Below, piece by piece: positions 25,228 through 33,230 of a DNA stretch of 64,000 bases. Numbering within the stretch: position 1 is the stretch's first letter; each line of letters begins with the position of its first letter. A model generated the notes under the pieces. It saw only the letters and a program-made list of their open reading frames with translations, was not told the DNA's origin and searched no databases. The translations under genes were made by a program, and so were the position numbers. This stretch comes from Caulobacterales bacterium (GTDB taxonomy: Bacteria; Pseudomonadota; Alphaproteobacteria; Caulobacterales; Caulobacteraceae). Where the stretch lies: contig JAEKKJ010000024.1 in the NCBI GenBank assembly GCA_019510435.1, forward strand, positions 1-64,000, given 5' to 3'.

Positions 25228-26280
25228 CTAGGCTTGAAATTGAGACGCTGCGGAACGGGTCGTGCCGCTGGCGTGTGGGGCGAGGCGCGCCGCCAGGGCC
25301 GCGGCGATGGCCACCGGCGCCTCGTCCGGCATGGGGCTGACCGAGCTGGCGTTGATCTCGCACAGGACGTAGCTGTCCGCGCCCGCGGCATCGGGCGGCC
25401 CGAGCAGGAAGTCGGCGTCCCAGATCAGCGGCAGGTCGTCCGGCGCCAGATTCAGCGCGCGGCAGAGCTGGGGCGTCCATTCGCCTTCCATCAGCCGGCG
25501 CAGCGGCTGGAAGCGCGGATCGTCCGGTCCCGAATAGAGGCGCGGGCCGTGCGGCGCATCCGCGGGCGCCAGCATCCGCACCTTCTGCCGCCCGAACCCG
25601 GCGCAGCGGCCGCCGGCCATGTAGCAGCGCACCATGCCCTCGGTCAGGCGCGGCTGGAACGCCTGGTCGACCAGTCCGCCAGCCTCCTCGAAGTCCGGCG
25701 CGCGCGCCGCGAACAGCGCCGCGAACGACAGCGTCCGCGGGCTGGGATCGCCGTCCGCCGCCTGGACGCGCACCCGCCCCTCGCCGGCCGCCTCGACCTT
25801 CCAGACCCCCTGCCCGCCGTTGCCGCGGTTGGGCTTCAGGACCCGCGGACCGGCGGCCACCCGCGCGGGGAACGTGGCCGCAAAGTCCGCAGCCTCGGTG
25901 TGGAAGCCGCAGTCCGAGCCCCAGCCGAGGTCACGGGTGCGCCAGAGCACCGCCTTCACGCCCATGCGGTCGATGACGTCGGGGTGGCCGCTCACCAGGA
26001 CACCGGCGTCAGCCACCTCGCGCAGCAGGCCGTCCAGGCGGTCGCGGCGCAGGCCGTCCTGCAGTGGGTTCACCCAGACCAGGGCCGCGGCCACGCCCAG
26101 CAGCTGGGCCCGAACCGCCGGGATGGCGCCCTCGTGGAAGACGCACGGCTCGGGTGCGAAGCCCGCCTGCGCCAGCGCATGGGCCACCGCGGAGAAACGG
26201 CTGTCCACCAGCCGCGCCTCGCGCCGCTCCAGCGCATCGCCGCGCCAGACCAGGGCTATCTTGGGAAGGTTCTCGTCCAT
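25228..26280 (-). CDS. ATP-grasp fold protein, Cj0069-like
   Basis: The 350-residue protein shows ATP-grasp features: LKPNRGNGGQGVWKVE (about residues 148-163) as the nucleotide-binding loop and IWDADFLLGPP...YVLCEINASSVSP near the C-terminus as the metal-binding strand. It resembles the Cj0069 family, whose ligase reaction is not known. It is immediately upstream of the exported SOD-like gene; why an ATP-grasp ligase should accompany it is unclear. Confidence 0.75.
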   Translation of the reverse strand: MDENLPKIALVWRGDALERREARLVDSRFSAVAHALAQAGFAPEPCVFHEGAIPAVRAQLLGVAAALVWVNPLQDGLRRDRLDGLLREVADAGVLVSGHPDVIDRMGVKAVLWRTRDLGWGSDCGFHTEAADFAATFPARVAAGPRVLKPNRGNGGQGVWKVEAAGEGRVRVQAADGDPSPRTLSFAALFAARAPDFEEAGGLVDQAFQPRLTEGMVRCYMAGGRCAGFGRQKVRMLAPADAPHGPRLYSGPDDPRFQPLRRLMEGEWTPQLCRALNLAPDDLPLIWDADFLLGPPDAAGADSYVLCEINASSVSPMPDEAPVAIAAALAARLAPHASGTTRSAASQFQA

Positions 26281-26403
26281 GTCTGCTCCTCGCCCCCCGA
26301 GGGGCTCAAACGGAGCGGATGCTTGGACGTGGGTGCGTCTGACCGGGCGATCCGCGAAAGGCCCGATGACCGGACCTTAACAGACCGCGCGGCGGGCGGA
26401 AGC

Positions 26404-27408
26404 CTACTCCGCCGCCATCAGCACGCGGCCGGCGGTGAAGGAGGTCTTCATGGCCAGCTCGGCCTTCGCCTCTTCGTATTCCGAGGCCAGCCGGGCCACC
26501 AACTCGCCCGCCGTCGGAACGTTCTTCACCGCCCCGATGCCCTGGCCGCAGCCCCAGATGTCGCGCCAGGCCTTGGACTTCTGGTTGCCGCCTGAGCCGA
26601 AGTTCATGGCCGAGGGATCGGACTTCGGCAGGTCGTTGGGGTCCAGCCCCGCGGCCGCCACCGACGGCGCCAGGTAGTTGCCGTGAACCCCGGTGAAGAG
26701 GTTGGTGTAGACGATGTCCTCGCCGGTCGAGGCGACGATCATGTCCTTGTAGCCCTCGGCCGCGGCCGCCTCCTGCGTGGCGATGAAGGCCGAGCCGATA
26801 TAGGCCAGGTCCGCGCCCATGGCCTGGGCGCCGAGGATGGCCCGACCCGTGGCGATGGAGCCGGAGAGCGCGATCGGCCCGTCGAACCACTCGCGCAGGC
26901 CCTGCACCAGAGCGAAGGGCGAAAGCGTGCCGGCGTGCCCGCCCGCCCCGGCCGCGACGGGGATCAGGCCGTCGGCGCCCTTCTCGATCGCCTTGCGCGC
27001 GAAGCGGTCGGTGATCACGTCATGCAGCACCACGCCGCCGGAGTCGTGGACCGCCTTGTTCACATCCTCCCGCGCGCCCAGCGAGGTGATGACGATCGGC
27101 GCCTTCCACTTGGAGGAGGCTTCCACGTCGTGTTCGAGGCGGTCGTTGGTCTTGTGGACGATGTGGTTCACCGCGAACGGCGCCGACGGCGTGTCCGGAT
27201 GGTCGCGGTCCCAGATCGCCAGTTCCTCGGTGATCTGGTGCAGCCACTCGTGCAGCAGCGACGCCGGCCGCGCGTTCAGCGCCGGGAACGAGCCCACCAC
27301 CCCGGCCTTGCACTGGGCGATCACCAGCTCCGGCACCGAGATGATGAACAGCGGGCTGGCGATCACCGGCAGGCGGAGACGGTCGCGCAGGACAGGCGGC
27401 AGGGCCAT
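26404..27408 (-). CDS. Nitronate monooxygenase / 2-nitropropane dioxygenase family
   Basis: The 334-residue TIM-barrel flavoprotein has the family motifs LPVIASPLF at the N-terminus, PVAAGAGGHAGTLSPFALVQ (FMN phosphate region) and GADLAYIGSAFIAT. It probably oxidises nitronates or related compounds using FMN. The ATG at 27408 is the family start. A palindromic operator (27434-27454) lies 25 bases upstream, between it and the divergent ArsR gene. Confidence 0.88.
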   Translation of the reverse strand: MALPPVLRDRLRLPVIASPLFIISVPELVIAQCKAGVVGSFPALNARPASLLHEWLHQITEELAIWDRDHPDTPSAPFAVNHIVHKTNDRLEHDVEASSKWKAPIVITSLGAREDVNKAVHDSGGVVLHDVITDRFARKAIEKGADGLIPVAAGAGGHAGTLSPFALVQGLREWFDGPIALSGSIATGRAILGAQAMGADLAYIGSAFIATQEAAAAEGYKDMIVASTGEDIVYTNLFTGVHGNYLAPSVAAAGLDPNDLPKSDPSAMNFGSGGNQKSKAWRDIWGCGQGIGAVKNVPTAGELVARLASEYEEAKAELAMKTSFTAGRVLMAAE

Positions 27409-27433
27409 GGAGGGGTCCTTCGAACGGTTGTTT

Positions 27434-27454
27434 GGTTTACGTTGTACGCAAACC
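27434..27454. promoter_or_regulatory. Candidate TetR-type operator before nitronate monooxygenase
   Basis: The inverted repeat GGTTTACGT-3-ACGCAAACC matches in 8 of 9 positions. The TTTACGTnnnACGnAAA pattern is common for TetR repressors of acyl-CoA and catabolic genes in alphaproteobacteria (family knowledge; the regulator is not in the window). Confidence 0.55.
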
Positions 27455-27524
27455 GGACATGGCTGGCAAGGCGTCGCGACGACGCTGGCAGCGTGCCGCG
27501 GCGGAAGCAAATCCCGCGCGCCGC

Positions 27525-27553
27525 TTGACAGCGCACCCTCATCGGCAGACACT
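27525..27553 (+). promoter_or_regulatory. Promoter for a probably leaderless arsR transcript
   Basis: TTGACA (27525-27530), a 17-base spacer and GACACT (27548-27553) place transcription start at about 27560-27561, which is the A of the arsR ATG. No ribosome-binding site is possible, so the mRNA would be leaderless. Confidence 0.5.
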
Positions 27554-27570
27554 TCACCACATGGTGAAGT
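27551..27570. promoter_or_regulatory. Perfect palindromic operator overlapping the arsR start codon
   Basis: ACTTCACCA-CA-TGGTGAAGT is a perfect 9-bp-arm palindrome covering the last bases of the -10 region, the inferred start site and the ATG of the ArsR gene. Binding of the product here would block its own transcription. Confidence 0.7.
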
Positions 27571-27899
27571 ATGAAAGCGACGAACTGGGTCGCACCTTCC
27601 AGGCGCTGGCCGACCCCACCCGCCGGGCGATCCTGGCGCGGCTGGAGACCGAGCCGGCGCTGTCGGTGAGCGCGCTGGCCGAGCCGTTTCCCATGCAGCT
27701 CAACGCGGTGATGAAACATCTCGACGTGCTGTCGGATGCCGGCCTGGTCGCCCGTCATAAGAGTGGGCGGACGGTCTCGGTGACCCTGACGCCGCAACCG
27801 ATGGAGGCCGCCATGGCCTGGCTGCAGCGCTACGAGCGGTTCTGGACCGCGAGCCTGGATCGCCTGGCCGCGTTCGTCGAAACCCCGCCGGAGGCCTGA
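27561..27899 (+). CDS. ArsR family transcriptional regulator
   Basis: The 112-residue winged-helix protein has the ArsR core (LADPTRRAILARLETEPALSVSALA and the recognition helix in LNAVMKHLDVLSDAGLV). It lacks metal-binding cysteines and is of the subtype that accompanies SRPBCC proteins, like the separate unit at 13608-13964. It heads a unit with SRPBCC, DUF899 and a small ORF. The operator overlapping its start codon suggests tight autoregulation. Confidence 0.87.
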   Translation: MVKYESDELGRTFQALADPTRRAILARLETEPALSVSALAEPFPMQLNAVMKHLDVLSDAGLVARHKSGRTVSVTLTPQPMEAAMAWLQRYERFWTASLDRLAAFVETPPEA

Positions 27900-27905
27900 C
27901 CCGCG

Positions 27906-28340
27906 ATGAAACCCAGCCTGACCATTGTCCGCCGCCTCAAGGCCCCGCCGTCGCGGGTGTTCGCCGCCTTCACCCGACCCGAGCAGATCGTGCGCTGGTG
28001 GGGTCCGCAGGACGGGCCGGCCCTGGAGGCCGAGGCCGACCTGCGCGTGGGCGGCCGCTTCCGCATGGTCTTTCGCACCGCCGACGGCGAGCGCCAGGAG
28101 ATGGGCGGGCAATACCTCGAGATCGAGCCCGACCGCCGCCTCGTCTTCACGCACCAGTGGGTGACCCTGCCCGAGCGGATCTCCCAGGTGACCATCAGCC
28201 TCGCGCCGATCCCCGAGGGCACCGAGCTCACCGTCCACCATGAGCAGCTGCACGACGAGGCGGTCCGCGACCTCCACGTCGAGGGCTGGAACGCCATGCT
28301 CGACAAGCTTCCCGCCTTGCTGGCGGCCGTCACCGCCTGA
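27906..28340 (+). CDS. SRPBCC (AHSA1-like) domain protein
   Basis: The 144-residue protein is a minimal AHSA1 domain: VRRLKAPPSRVFAAFTRPEQ, then the WWGP motif, VGGRFRMVF and the C-terminal GWNAMLDKL helix. It follows the ArsR gene by 6 bases. Ligand unknown; it may sense or sequester a hydrophobic compound. Confidence 0.87.
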   Translation: MKPSLTIVRRLKAPPSRVFAAFTRPEQIVRWWGPQDGPALEAEADLRVGGRFRMVFRTADGERQEMGGQYLEIEPDRRLVFTHQWVTLPERISQVTISLAPIPEGTELTVHHEQLHDEAVRDLHVEGWNAMLDKLPALLAAVTA

Positions 28341-28355
28341 ACGAAAGGACCTCCC

Positions 28356-29102
28356 ATGCTCGATCACCCGACCACCAGCCGCGAGGCCTGGCTCGAAGCC
28401 CGCCGGGCCCTGCTGGCCGAAGAGAAGGCGCTGACCCATGCGCGCGACGCCCTGGCCGCCAAGCGCCGCGCCCTGCCCTGGGTCAAGGTCGACAAGGCCT
28501 ATGCCTTCGAGAGCCCTGACGGGCCGGTCAGCCTCTCGGACCTCTTCCGCGGCAAGCGCCAGCTGATCGTCTACCACTTCATGTTCTCGCCGGAGTGGGA
28601 GACGGGCTGCACCGGATGCTCGTTCCTGTCGGACCACGTGGACGCGATCGTCCCGCACCTGGAGCAGAAGGACGTGGCCTATGCCGCGGTCTCCCGCGCC
28701 CCGATCGGCAAGCTGGAAGCGTTCCGCCGGCGGATGGGCTGGTCGTTCTGCTGGGTGTCGTCCGCGGGCAGCGATTTCAACTACGACTTCAACGTCAGCT
28801 TCACGCCCGAGCAGGTCGCCGGCGCCCCGGCCACCTACAACTTCGCCCCGATCCAGCCGCCGATCGAGGACCTGCCCGGCGTCAGCGTCTTCATCAAGGG
28901 CGACGACGGCCAGATCTTCCACACCTATTCGCAATTCGCCCGCGGGGGCGAGGAGCTGCTGGCCACCTACCGCCTGCTCGACATGCTGCCCCTCGGCCGC
29001 CAGGAGAACGAGGGCGGCAACCTGGGCGGCTGGGTGAAGCTGCACGACCTCTACGAGGCCCAGCCCGCCGGCTGCCCGGCCTGCGCGGCGGCCGCGGAAT
29101 GA
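28356..29102 (+). CDS. DUF899 thioredoxin-fold protein
   Basis: The 248-residue protein matches the DUF899 pattern: KAYAFESPDGPVSLSDLF, then YHFMFSPEWETGCTGCSFLSD with a CxxC pair, WVSSAGSDFNYDFNVSF, and a C-terminal GGWVKLHD. These proteins have a thioredoxin-like fold and often lie beside ArsR/AHSA1 genes; activity is not established. It has AAAGGA upstream and is third in the ArsR unit. Confidence 0.85.
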   Translation: MLDHPTTSREAWLEARRALLAEEKALTHARDALAAKRRALPWVKVDKAYAFESPDGPVSLSDLFRGKRQLIVYHFMFSPEWETGCTGCSFLSDHVDAIVPHLEQKDVAYAAVSRAPIGKLEAFRRRMGWSFCWVSSAGSDFNYDFNVSFTPEQVAGAPATYNFAPIQPPIEDLPGVSVFIKGDDGQIFHTYSQFARGGEELLATYRLLDMLPLGRQENEGGNLGGWVKLHDLYEAQPAGCPACAAAAE

Positions 29103-29245
29103 TCTGCTGCGCCAGCCTGGCGATGGCCGGCGGGCTGGTGGCGGCCCTGGGCCGGCGCCTGGCCCTGGTGGTGCTGGTCGGCGGGGGAACGCTCGTCGAC
29201 CCAGCGCCGCTGCTGGCCCATGCCAGCATGATCTGCGGCGGCTGA
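29099..29245 (+). CDS. Small hydrophobic protein coupled to the DUF899 gene
   Basis: A 48-residue open frame starts with ATG overlapping the DUF899 stop (ATGA). It encodes one hydrophobic stretch (residues about 6-31) and cysteines near both ends (residues 3-4 and 46). It resembles short membrane proteins that sometimes end such operons. No family is recognised and expression is not shown; the frame could be fortuitous in DNA this GC-rich. Confidence 0.4.
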   Translation: MICCASLAMAGGLVAALGRRLALVVLVGGGTLVDPAPLLAHASMICGG

Positions 29246-29251
29246 GCGCGC

Positions 29252-30289
29252 CTAGACCGCCGCGATCCGCTCGATCAGCCAGAAGGCCGCCGCCCCGCCG
29301 ATGCCGTAGGCCGGGGCCACACGCGCCAGGCCGTCGCCCACGAAGCCCAGCCGAGGCCGGACCCTGCGGATGAAGGCCATCACCGCCAGCGCCGCGCCGA
29401 TGAAGGTAAGCTGGCCGATCTCGACGCCCACGTTGAACAGGAACAGGGCCTGGGGCGCGGCGCCCGGCGGCAGGCCCACCTGGCTGAGGGCGCCCGCGAA
29501 GGCCAGGCCGTGCAGAAGGCCGAAGGCGAAGGCGATCACCCAGGGATGGCGCCGCGTCAGGGTCGGCGGCGCGTCCGCCGGCCGCGCCAGCTCGCAGGCC
29601 ACGAAGACGATGCTGAGCGCCACCAGCGCCTCGATGATCGCAGCGGGGAAATGCACAATGCCCAGCGCCGCCAGCGCCAGGGTGATGCTGTGCGCCGCCG
29701 TGAAGGCGGTGATGGCCTTCACCAGCCGCCAGCTGGGGCCGATCAGCAGCAGCAGGCCTAGGACGAACAGCAGGTGGTCGACGCCGGTCAGGATGTGCTC
29801 GATCCCCAGGCTCACATAGGCGGGGACGCGCAGGCCCTGGGGCGCGGCCAGCGCCAGGCGCCGGCTGGGCGCGGCCGGGCGCAGCACGTCGTTGACGGTC
29901 CGCCCGTCGGCGGTGGTGACCCGGAGCAGCACATCGGTGACGCTCTGCGCCAGCCCCTCGACGCTCAGCGTCTGGCCGTCCAGCGGCGGCCCGCCGCGCA
30001 CCTGCCAGGTCCGCACCAGGAAGCCGGGCGCATCCGCCTCGCCCGTCGGCGGCCGGTCCAGCACCCCTGACGACAGATGCGGCGCCAGGCGCAGGGCCAT
30101 GTCGCCCACCACCGGCTGCTTCCAGGTGACGTCGTACGAGCCCGGAGCCGTCTCCACGATCTGGACGAGGGCGGGCCGGACCTCATGGGCGACGGCGGCG
30201 GACAGGCTCAGCAGGGACCACAACAGGCCCAGCAGCAGCCAGCAGGTCGCGCGCGCCCCTGCCTTCCGGTCCCCGCCCCATAGCCTCAA
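29252..30289 (-). CDS. HupE/UreJ family membrane protein
   Basis: The 345-residue protein has a signal peptide, a periplasmic domain of about 130 residues, then seven or so membrane segments with the HupE/UreJ motifs GIEHILTGVDHLLFVLGLLLL-type (histidine-rich, about residue 163), TAAHSITLALAAL and FGLLHGLAFAGAL. Related proteins are nickel or cobalt permeases/chaperones, but this two-domain variant is of unknown substrate. It is divergent from the DUF3604 gene. Confidence 0.82.
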   Translation of the reverse strand: MRLWGGDRKAGARATCWLLLGLLWSLLSLSAAVAHEVRPALVQIVETAPGSYDVTWKQPVVGDMALRLAPHLSSGVLDRPPTGEADAPGFLVRTWQVRGGPPLDGQTLSVEGLAQSVTDVLLRVTTADGRTVNDVLRPAAPSRRLALAAPQGLRVPAYVSLGIEHILTGVDHLLFVLGLLLLIGPSWRLVKAITAFTAAHSITLALAALGIVHFPAAIIEALVALSIVFVACELARPADAPPTLTRRHPWVIAFAFGLLHGLAFAGALSQVGLPPGAAPQALFLFNVGVEIGQLTFIGAALAVMAFIRRVRPRLGFVGDGLARVAPAYGIGGAAAFWLIERIAAV

Positions 30290-30406
30290 GCTTGGCCCCC
30301 GATAGCTTTGACTCCCATCGCTTTTTGACAGCGTCGCACGGTAGGGACAATCATCCTTGAAGCTCGGGCGCCATCGACACCGGGCATGGGGCGGGGAAGC
30401 AGAAAA

Positions 30407-32341
30407 ATGGTCCGGCGCGGTCGCCTACCGGTTCGTCTCGTCGCCGCCACGGCGTTCGTCGGTCTGCTGGCCAGCGCCAGCGCCGCGCCCGGCCAGGCCG
30501 CAAGGCCGGCGGCCAAACCTGCCGCCGCCGCCGCGGCCCCGGCCAAGCCCGCGGCCCACCTTCCCGGCTGGAACCCCGACCGCAACGCCTACTTCGGCGA
30601 CCTGCACGTCCATACCGGCCTGTCGTTCGACGCCTACATCTTCAACGTCCGCGCCATGCCCGACGACGCCTATCGCTTCGCCAAGGGCGAGCCGATCGGC
30701 CACGCCCAGGGCTACAGCATCCGCCTGGCCGGCGGGCCGCTGGACTTCACCGCGGTCACCGACCACTCCGAGTACATGGGCGCCATGCGGGAGGCGAACG
30801 ATGCGAACCGCCCGCTGTCCAAGAACCCGCTGGTGCAGGGCCTGTTCAGCCCCGACCCCAAGGCCATCGGCGCGGCCTTCGCCAAGATCGTGACCCTGAA
30901 CCACGCCGGCCAGATGCCGAAGGAATTCAGCGCGCCGGACGTGGCCGGCCGGGCCTGGAGCGAGGTGCAGGAGGCGGCGCGGCGCCACAACGACCCGGGC
31001 CACTTCACGACCTTCGTGGCCTATGAGTACACCTCCGCGCCCGACGGCCGGAACCTGCACCGCAACGTGATCTTCCGCACGGACAAGGTCCCGGCCCTGC
31101 CCTACACCGCCGTCGTCTCCAACAATCCGGAAAACCTCTGGAAGACCATGGACGCCTGGCGGGCCAAGGGCGTCGACGTCCTGGCCATCCCGCACAATTC
31201 CAACGGCTCGGACGGGCTGATGTTCGAGCCGACCAAGCGCGACGGCTCGCCCATGGACCGGGCCTATGCCGAGCTGCGAATGCGCAACGAGCCGCTGGTG
31301 GAGATCACCCAGATCAAGGGGACGTCCGAGGTCCACCCCTCGCTCGCACCCAACGACGAGTGGGCCAATTTCGAGATCATGGAGCGCTACATCGGCTCCA
31401 ACCGCCAGGTGACCAAGTTCCACGGCAGCTATGTGCGCGAGGCCCTGAAGGACGGGATCCTGATGCGCGAGCAGAAGGGCTTCAACCCGTTCAAGATGGG
31501 CTTCATCGGCTCGTCCGACACCCACAACGCCGCGCCGGGCTCGGTGGAGGAGCGCAACTACTTCTCCAAGGTCGGCCGATCGGATGGAACGCCCGAGCTG
31601 CGCGCCTCGGTCCCGCCGGACGGCGCCAAGACCTGGCCCGCGGACACGCCCGACGCCAACCACGCCGCCTCGCCGTACCAGGCCTGGGGCGCGTCCGGTC
31701 TGGCCGGCGTCTGGGCGGAGGAGAACAGTCGCGAGGCGATCTTCCAGGCCCTGCGGCGCAAGGAGACCTTCGCCACGTCGGGCCCGCGCATCCGCGTCCG
31801 CTTCTTCGCCGGCTACGACTTCCCGGACGACCTCGCCAAGCGACCGGACCTCGTGCGCCAGGCCTACGCCAAGGGCGTGCCCATGGGCGGCGACCTGAAG
31901 GTCTCGGCCGGCAAGCCGCCGAAGTTCCTGGTCTGGGGGGTCCGCGATCCCAATGGCGGCTATCTGCAGCGGGCGCAGGTGGTGAAGGGCTGGATCGAGA
32001 ATGGCGTGGCCAGGGAGCAGGTGTTCGACGTGGCGTGCTCGGACAAGCTGCCGCTCAACACCAAGACCTGGCGCTGCCCCGACAACGGCGCCGGCGTGAA
32101 CCTCGCCACCTGCGAGCCGGACCGCTTCAAGGGCGACGTGGAGCTGCGCACGGTCTGGACGGACCCGACGTTCAAGCCCAGCCAGCGCGCCATCTACTAC
32201 GTCCGCGTCCTGGAGAACCCATCCTGCCGCTGGTCGACCTGGGACGCGCTGCGCAACGGCACGCCGCCCAACCCGACCCTGGCCAAGACCCTCATGGAGC
32301 GGGCCTGGTCCTCGCCGATCTGGTATGAGCCCAAGGGGTGA
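30407..32341 (+). CDS. DUF3604 family exported protein (PHP-like metal site)
   Basis: The 644-residue protein has a signal peptide, an Ala/Pro-rich linker and a DUF3604 domain opening with the metal-binding GDLHVHTGLSFDAY (HxH) and containing DFTAVTDHSEYMG, IPHNSNGSDG and GFIGSSDTHN, typical of PHP-type phosphoesterase folds. Its substrate is unknown. The ATG at 30407 has GGGAAG upstream; an ATG 21 bases earlier lacks one. The next gene starts 17 bases before its end. Confidence 0.85.
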   Translation: MVRRGRLPVRLVAATAFVGLLASASAAPGQAARPAAKPAAAAAAPAKPAAHLPGWNPDRNAYFGDLHVHTGLSFDAYIFNVRAMPDDAYRFAKGEPIGHAQGYSIRLAGGPLDFTAVTDHSEYMGAMREANDANRPLSKNPLVQGLFSPDPKAIGAAFAKIVTLNHAGQMPKEFSAPDVAGRAWSEVQEAARRHNDPGHFTTFVAYEYTSAPDGRNLHRNVIFRTDKVPALPYTAVVSNNPENLWKTMDAWRAKGVDVLAIPHNSNGSDGLMFEPTKRDGSPMDRAYAELRMRNEPLVEITQIKGTSEVHPSLAPNDEWANFEIMERYIGSNRQVTKFHGSYVREALKDGILMREQKGFNPFKMGFIGSSDTHNAAPGSVEERNYFSKVGRSDGTPELRASVPPDGAKTWPADTPDANHAASPYQAWGASGLAGVWAEENSREAIFQALRRKETFATSGPRIRVRFFAGYDFPDDLAKRPDLVRQAYAKGVPMGGDLKVSAGKPPKFLVWGVRDPNGGYLQRAQVVKGWIENGVAREQVFDVACSDKLPLNTKTWRCPDNGAGVNLATCEPDRFKGDVELRTVWTDPTFKPSQRAIYYVRVLENPSCRWSTWDALRNGTPPNPTLAKTLMERAWSSPIWYEPKG

Positions 32342-33230
32342 CGGGCCGGCCGCGGGGCCGGTTGGGGACACGCAGCCGAGCCACGACAGCGCGCTGCGCC
32401 GCAGCCTGCGCCGGATCGCGGCTGAGCCCCTGGTCCACTTCCTCATCATCGGGGCCGTGCTGTTCGCCGGCCTGAGCCTGGCGAAGTCGCTGGAGCGGCC
32501 GGTGGTGCGGATCGACGCCCAGGACCTGAACCAGCTGGCCGCCTACTGGGAGCTGCAGATGCAGCGGCCGCCGAACAAGGCCGAGCTGGCCGGCATCATC
32601 AACGAGCGGATCGACGAGGAGCTGCTGGCGCGCGAGGCCCTGCGCCTGGGCCTCGACAAGGGCGACATGATCATCCGCCGGCGGCTGGCCCAGAAGATGT
32701 CCTTCGCCACCGACGACGTGGCCGCCGCGCGCGAACCCACCGAGGCGGAGCTACGCGCCTTCTACGCCCGGACGGCCAGCCGCTACGCCGCGCCCGCGCG
32801 GGTCAGTTTCCAGCAGGTGTTCTTCAGCGGCGACCGGCCCAACGGCGGGGCGGCCAAGGCGGCGGCCCAGGCGCTGCATCGGGCCGAAGAAGGGGGCCGT
32901 GATGCGCCGACGGGCGATCCCTTCCTGTTCCCGCTCAGCTACGAGGACGCGCCGACTGCCGACCTCTTGCGCGACTACGGGCCTGCGTTCGTGAAGCTCC
33001 TGGAGACCGCACCCGTGGGCGAGTGGAGCGGGCCCGTGCTGTCGCCTTACGGATGGCATCTGGTGCGGATCGAGGCGCGCCGCCAGCCGCCGGCTGTCGC
33101 CTTCGAGGCGGTGCGCGACCAGGTGCGGGACGCCTACCTCGCCGACCGCCGGGCTGCGTCCAATGCGGCGTTCATGGCCGGCCTGCGCAAGCGCTACCGG
33201 GTCGTGGTGGCGGGCGTGCCCGAGCGTTAG
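32325..33230 (+). CDS. Parvulin-type peptidyl-prolyl isomerase, membrane-anchored
   Basis: The 301-residue protein has a cytoplasmic N-terminus, one membrane anchor (about residues 36-53), a SurA-like helical region and a PpiC/rotamase-like domain (residues about 145-260, ending GPVLSPYGWHLVRIEA). It would help fold exported proteins. It overlaps the DUF3604 gene, suggesting it may be the dedicated chaperone of that product. Its stop codon overlaps that of the convergent glycosyltransferase gene. Confidence 0.82.
   Translation: MSPRGDGPAAGPVGDTQPSHDSALRRSLRRIAAEPLVHFLIIGAVLFAGLSLAKSLERPVVRIDAQDLNQLAAYWELQMQRPPNKAELAGIINERIDEELLAREALRLGLDKGDMIIRRRLAQKMSFATDDVAAAREPTEAELRAFYARTASRYAAPARVSFQQVFFSGDRPNGGAAKAAAQALHRAEEGGRDAPTGDPFLFPLSYEDAPTADLLRDYGPAFVKLLETAPVGEWSGPVLSPYGWHLVRIEARRQPPAVAFEAVRDQVRDAYLADRRAASNAAFMAGLRKRYRVVVAGVPER

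Noticed and set aside
27363..29045. 560-codon open frame on the minus strand opposite the ArsR-SRPBCC-DUF899 genes
   Set aside because: It runs across three well-supported genes and their operator, and its product shows no domain.
30425..32449. 674-codon minus-strand frame opposite the DUF3604 gene
   Set aside because: Shadow of a gene with clear DUF3604 metal motifs; low-complexity product.
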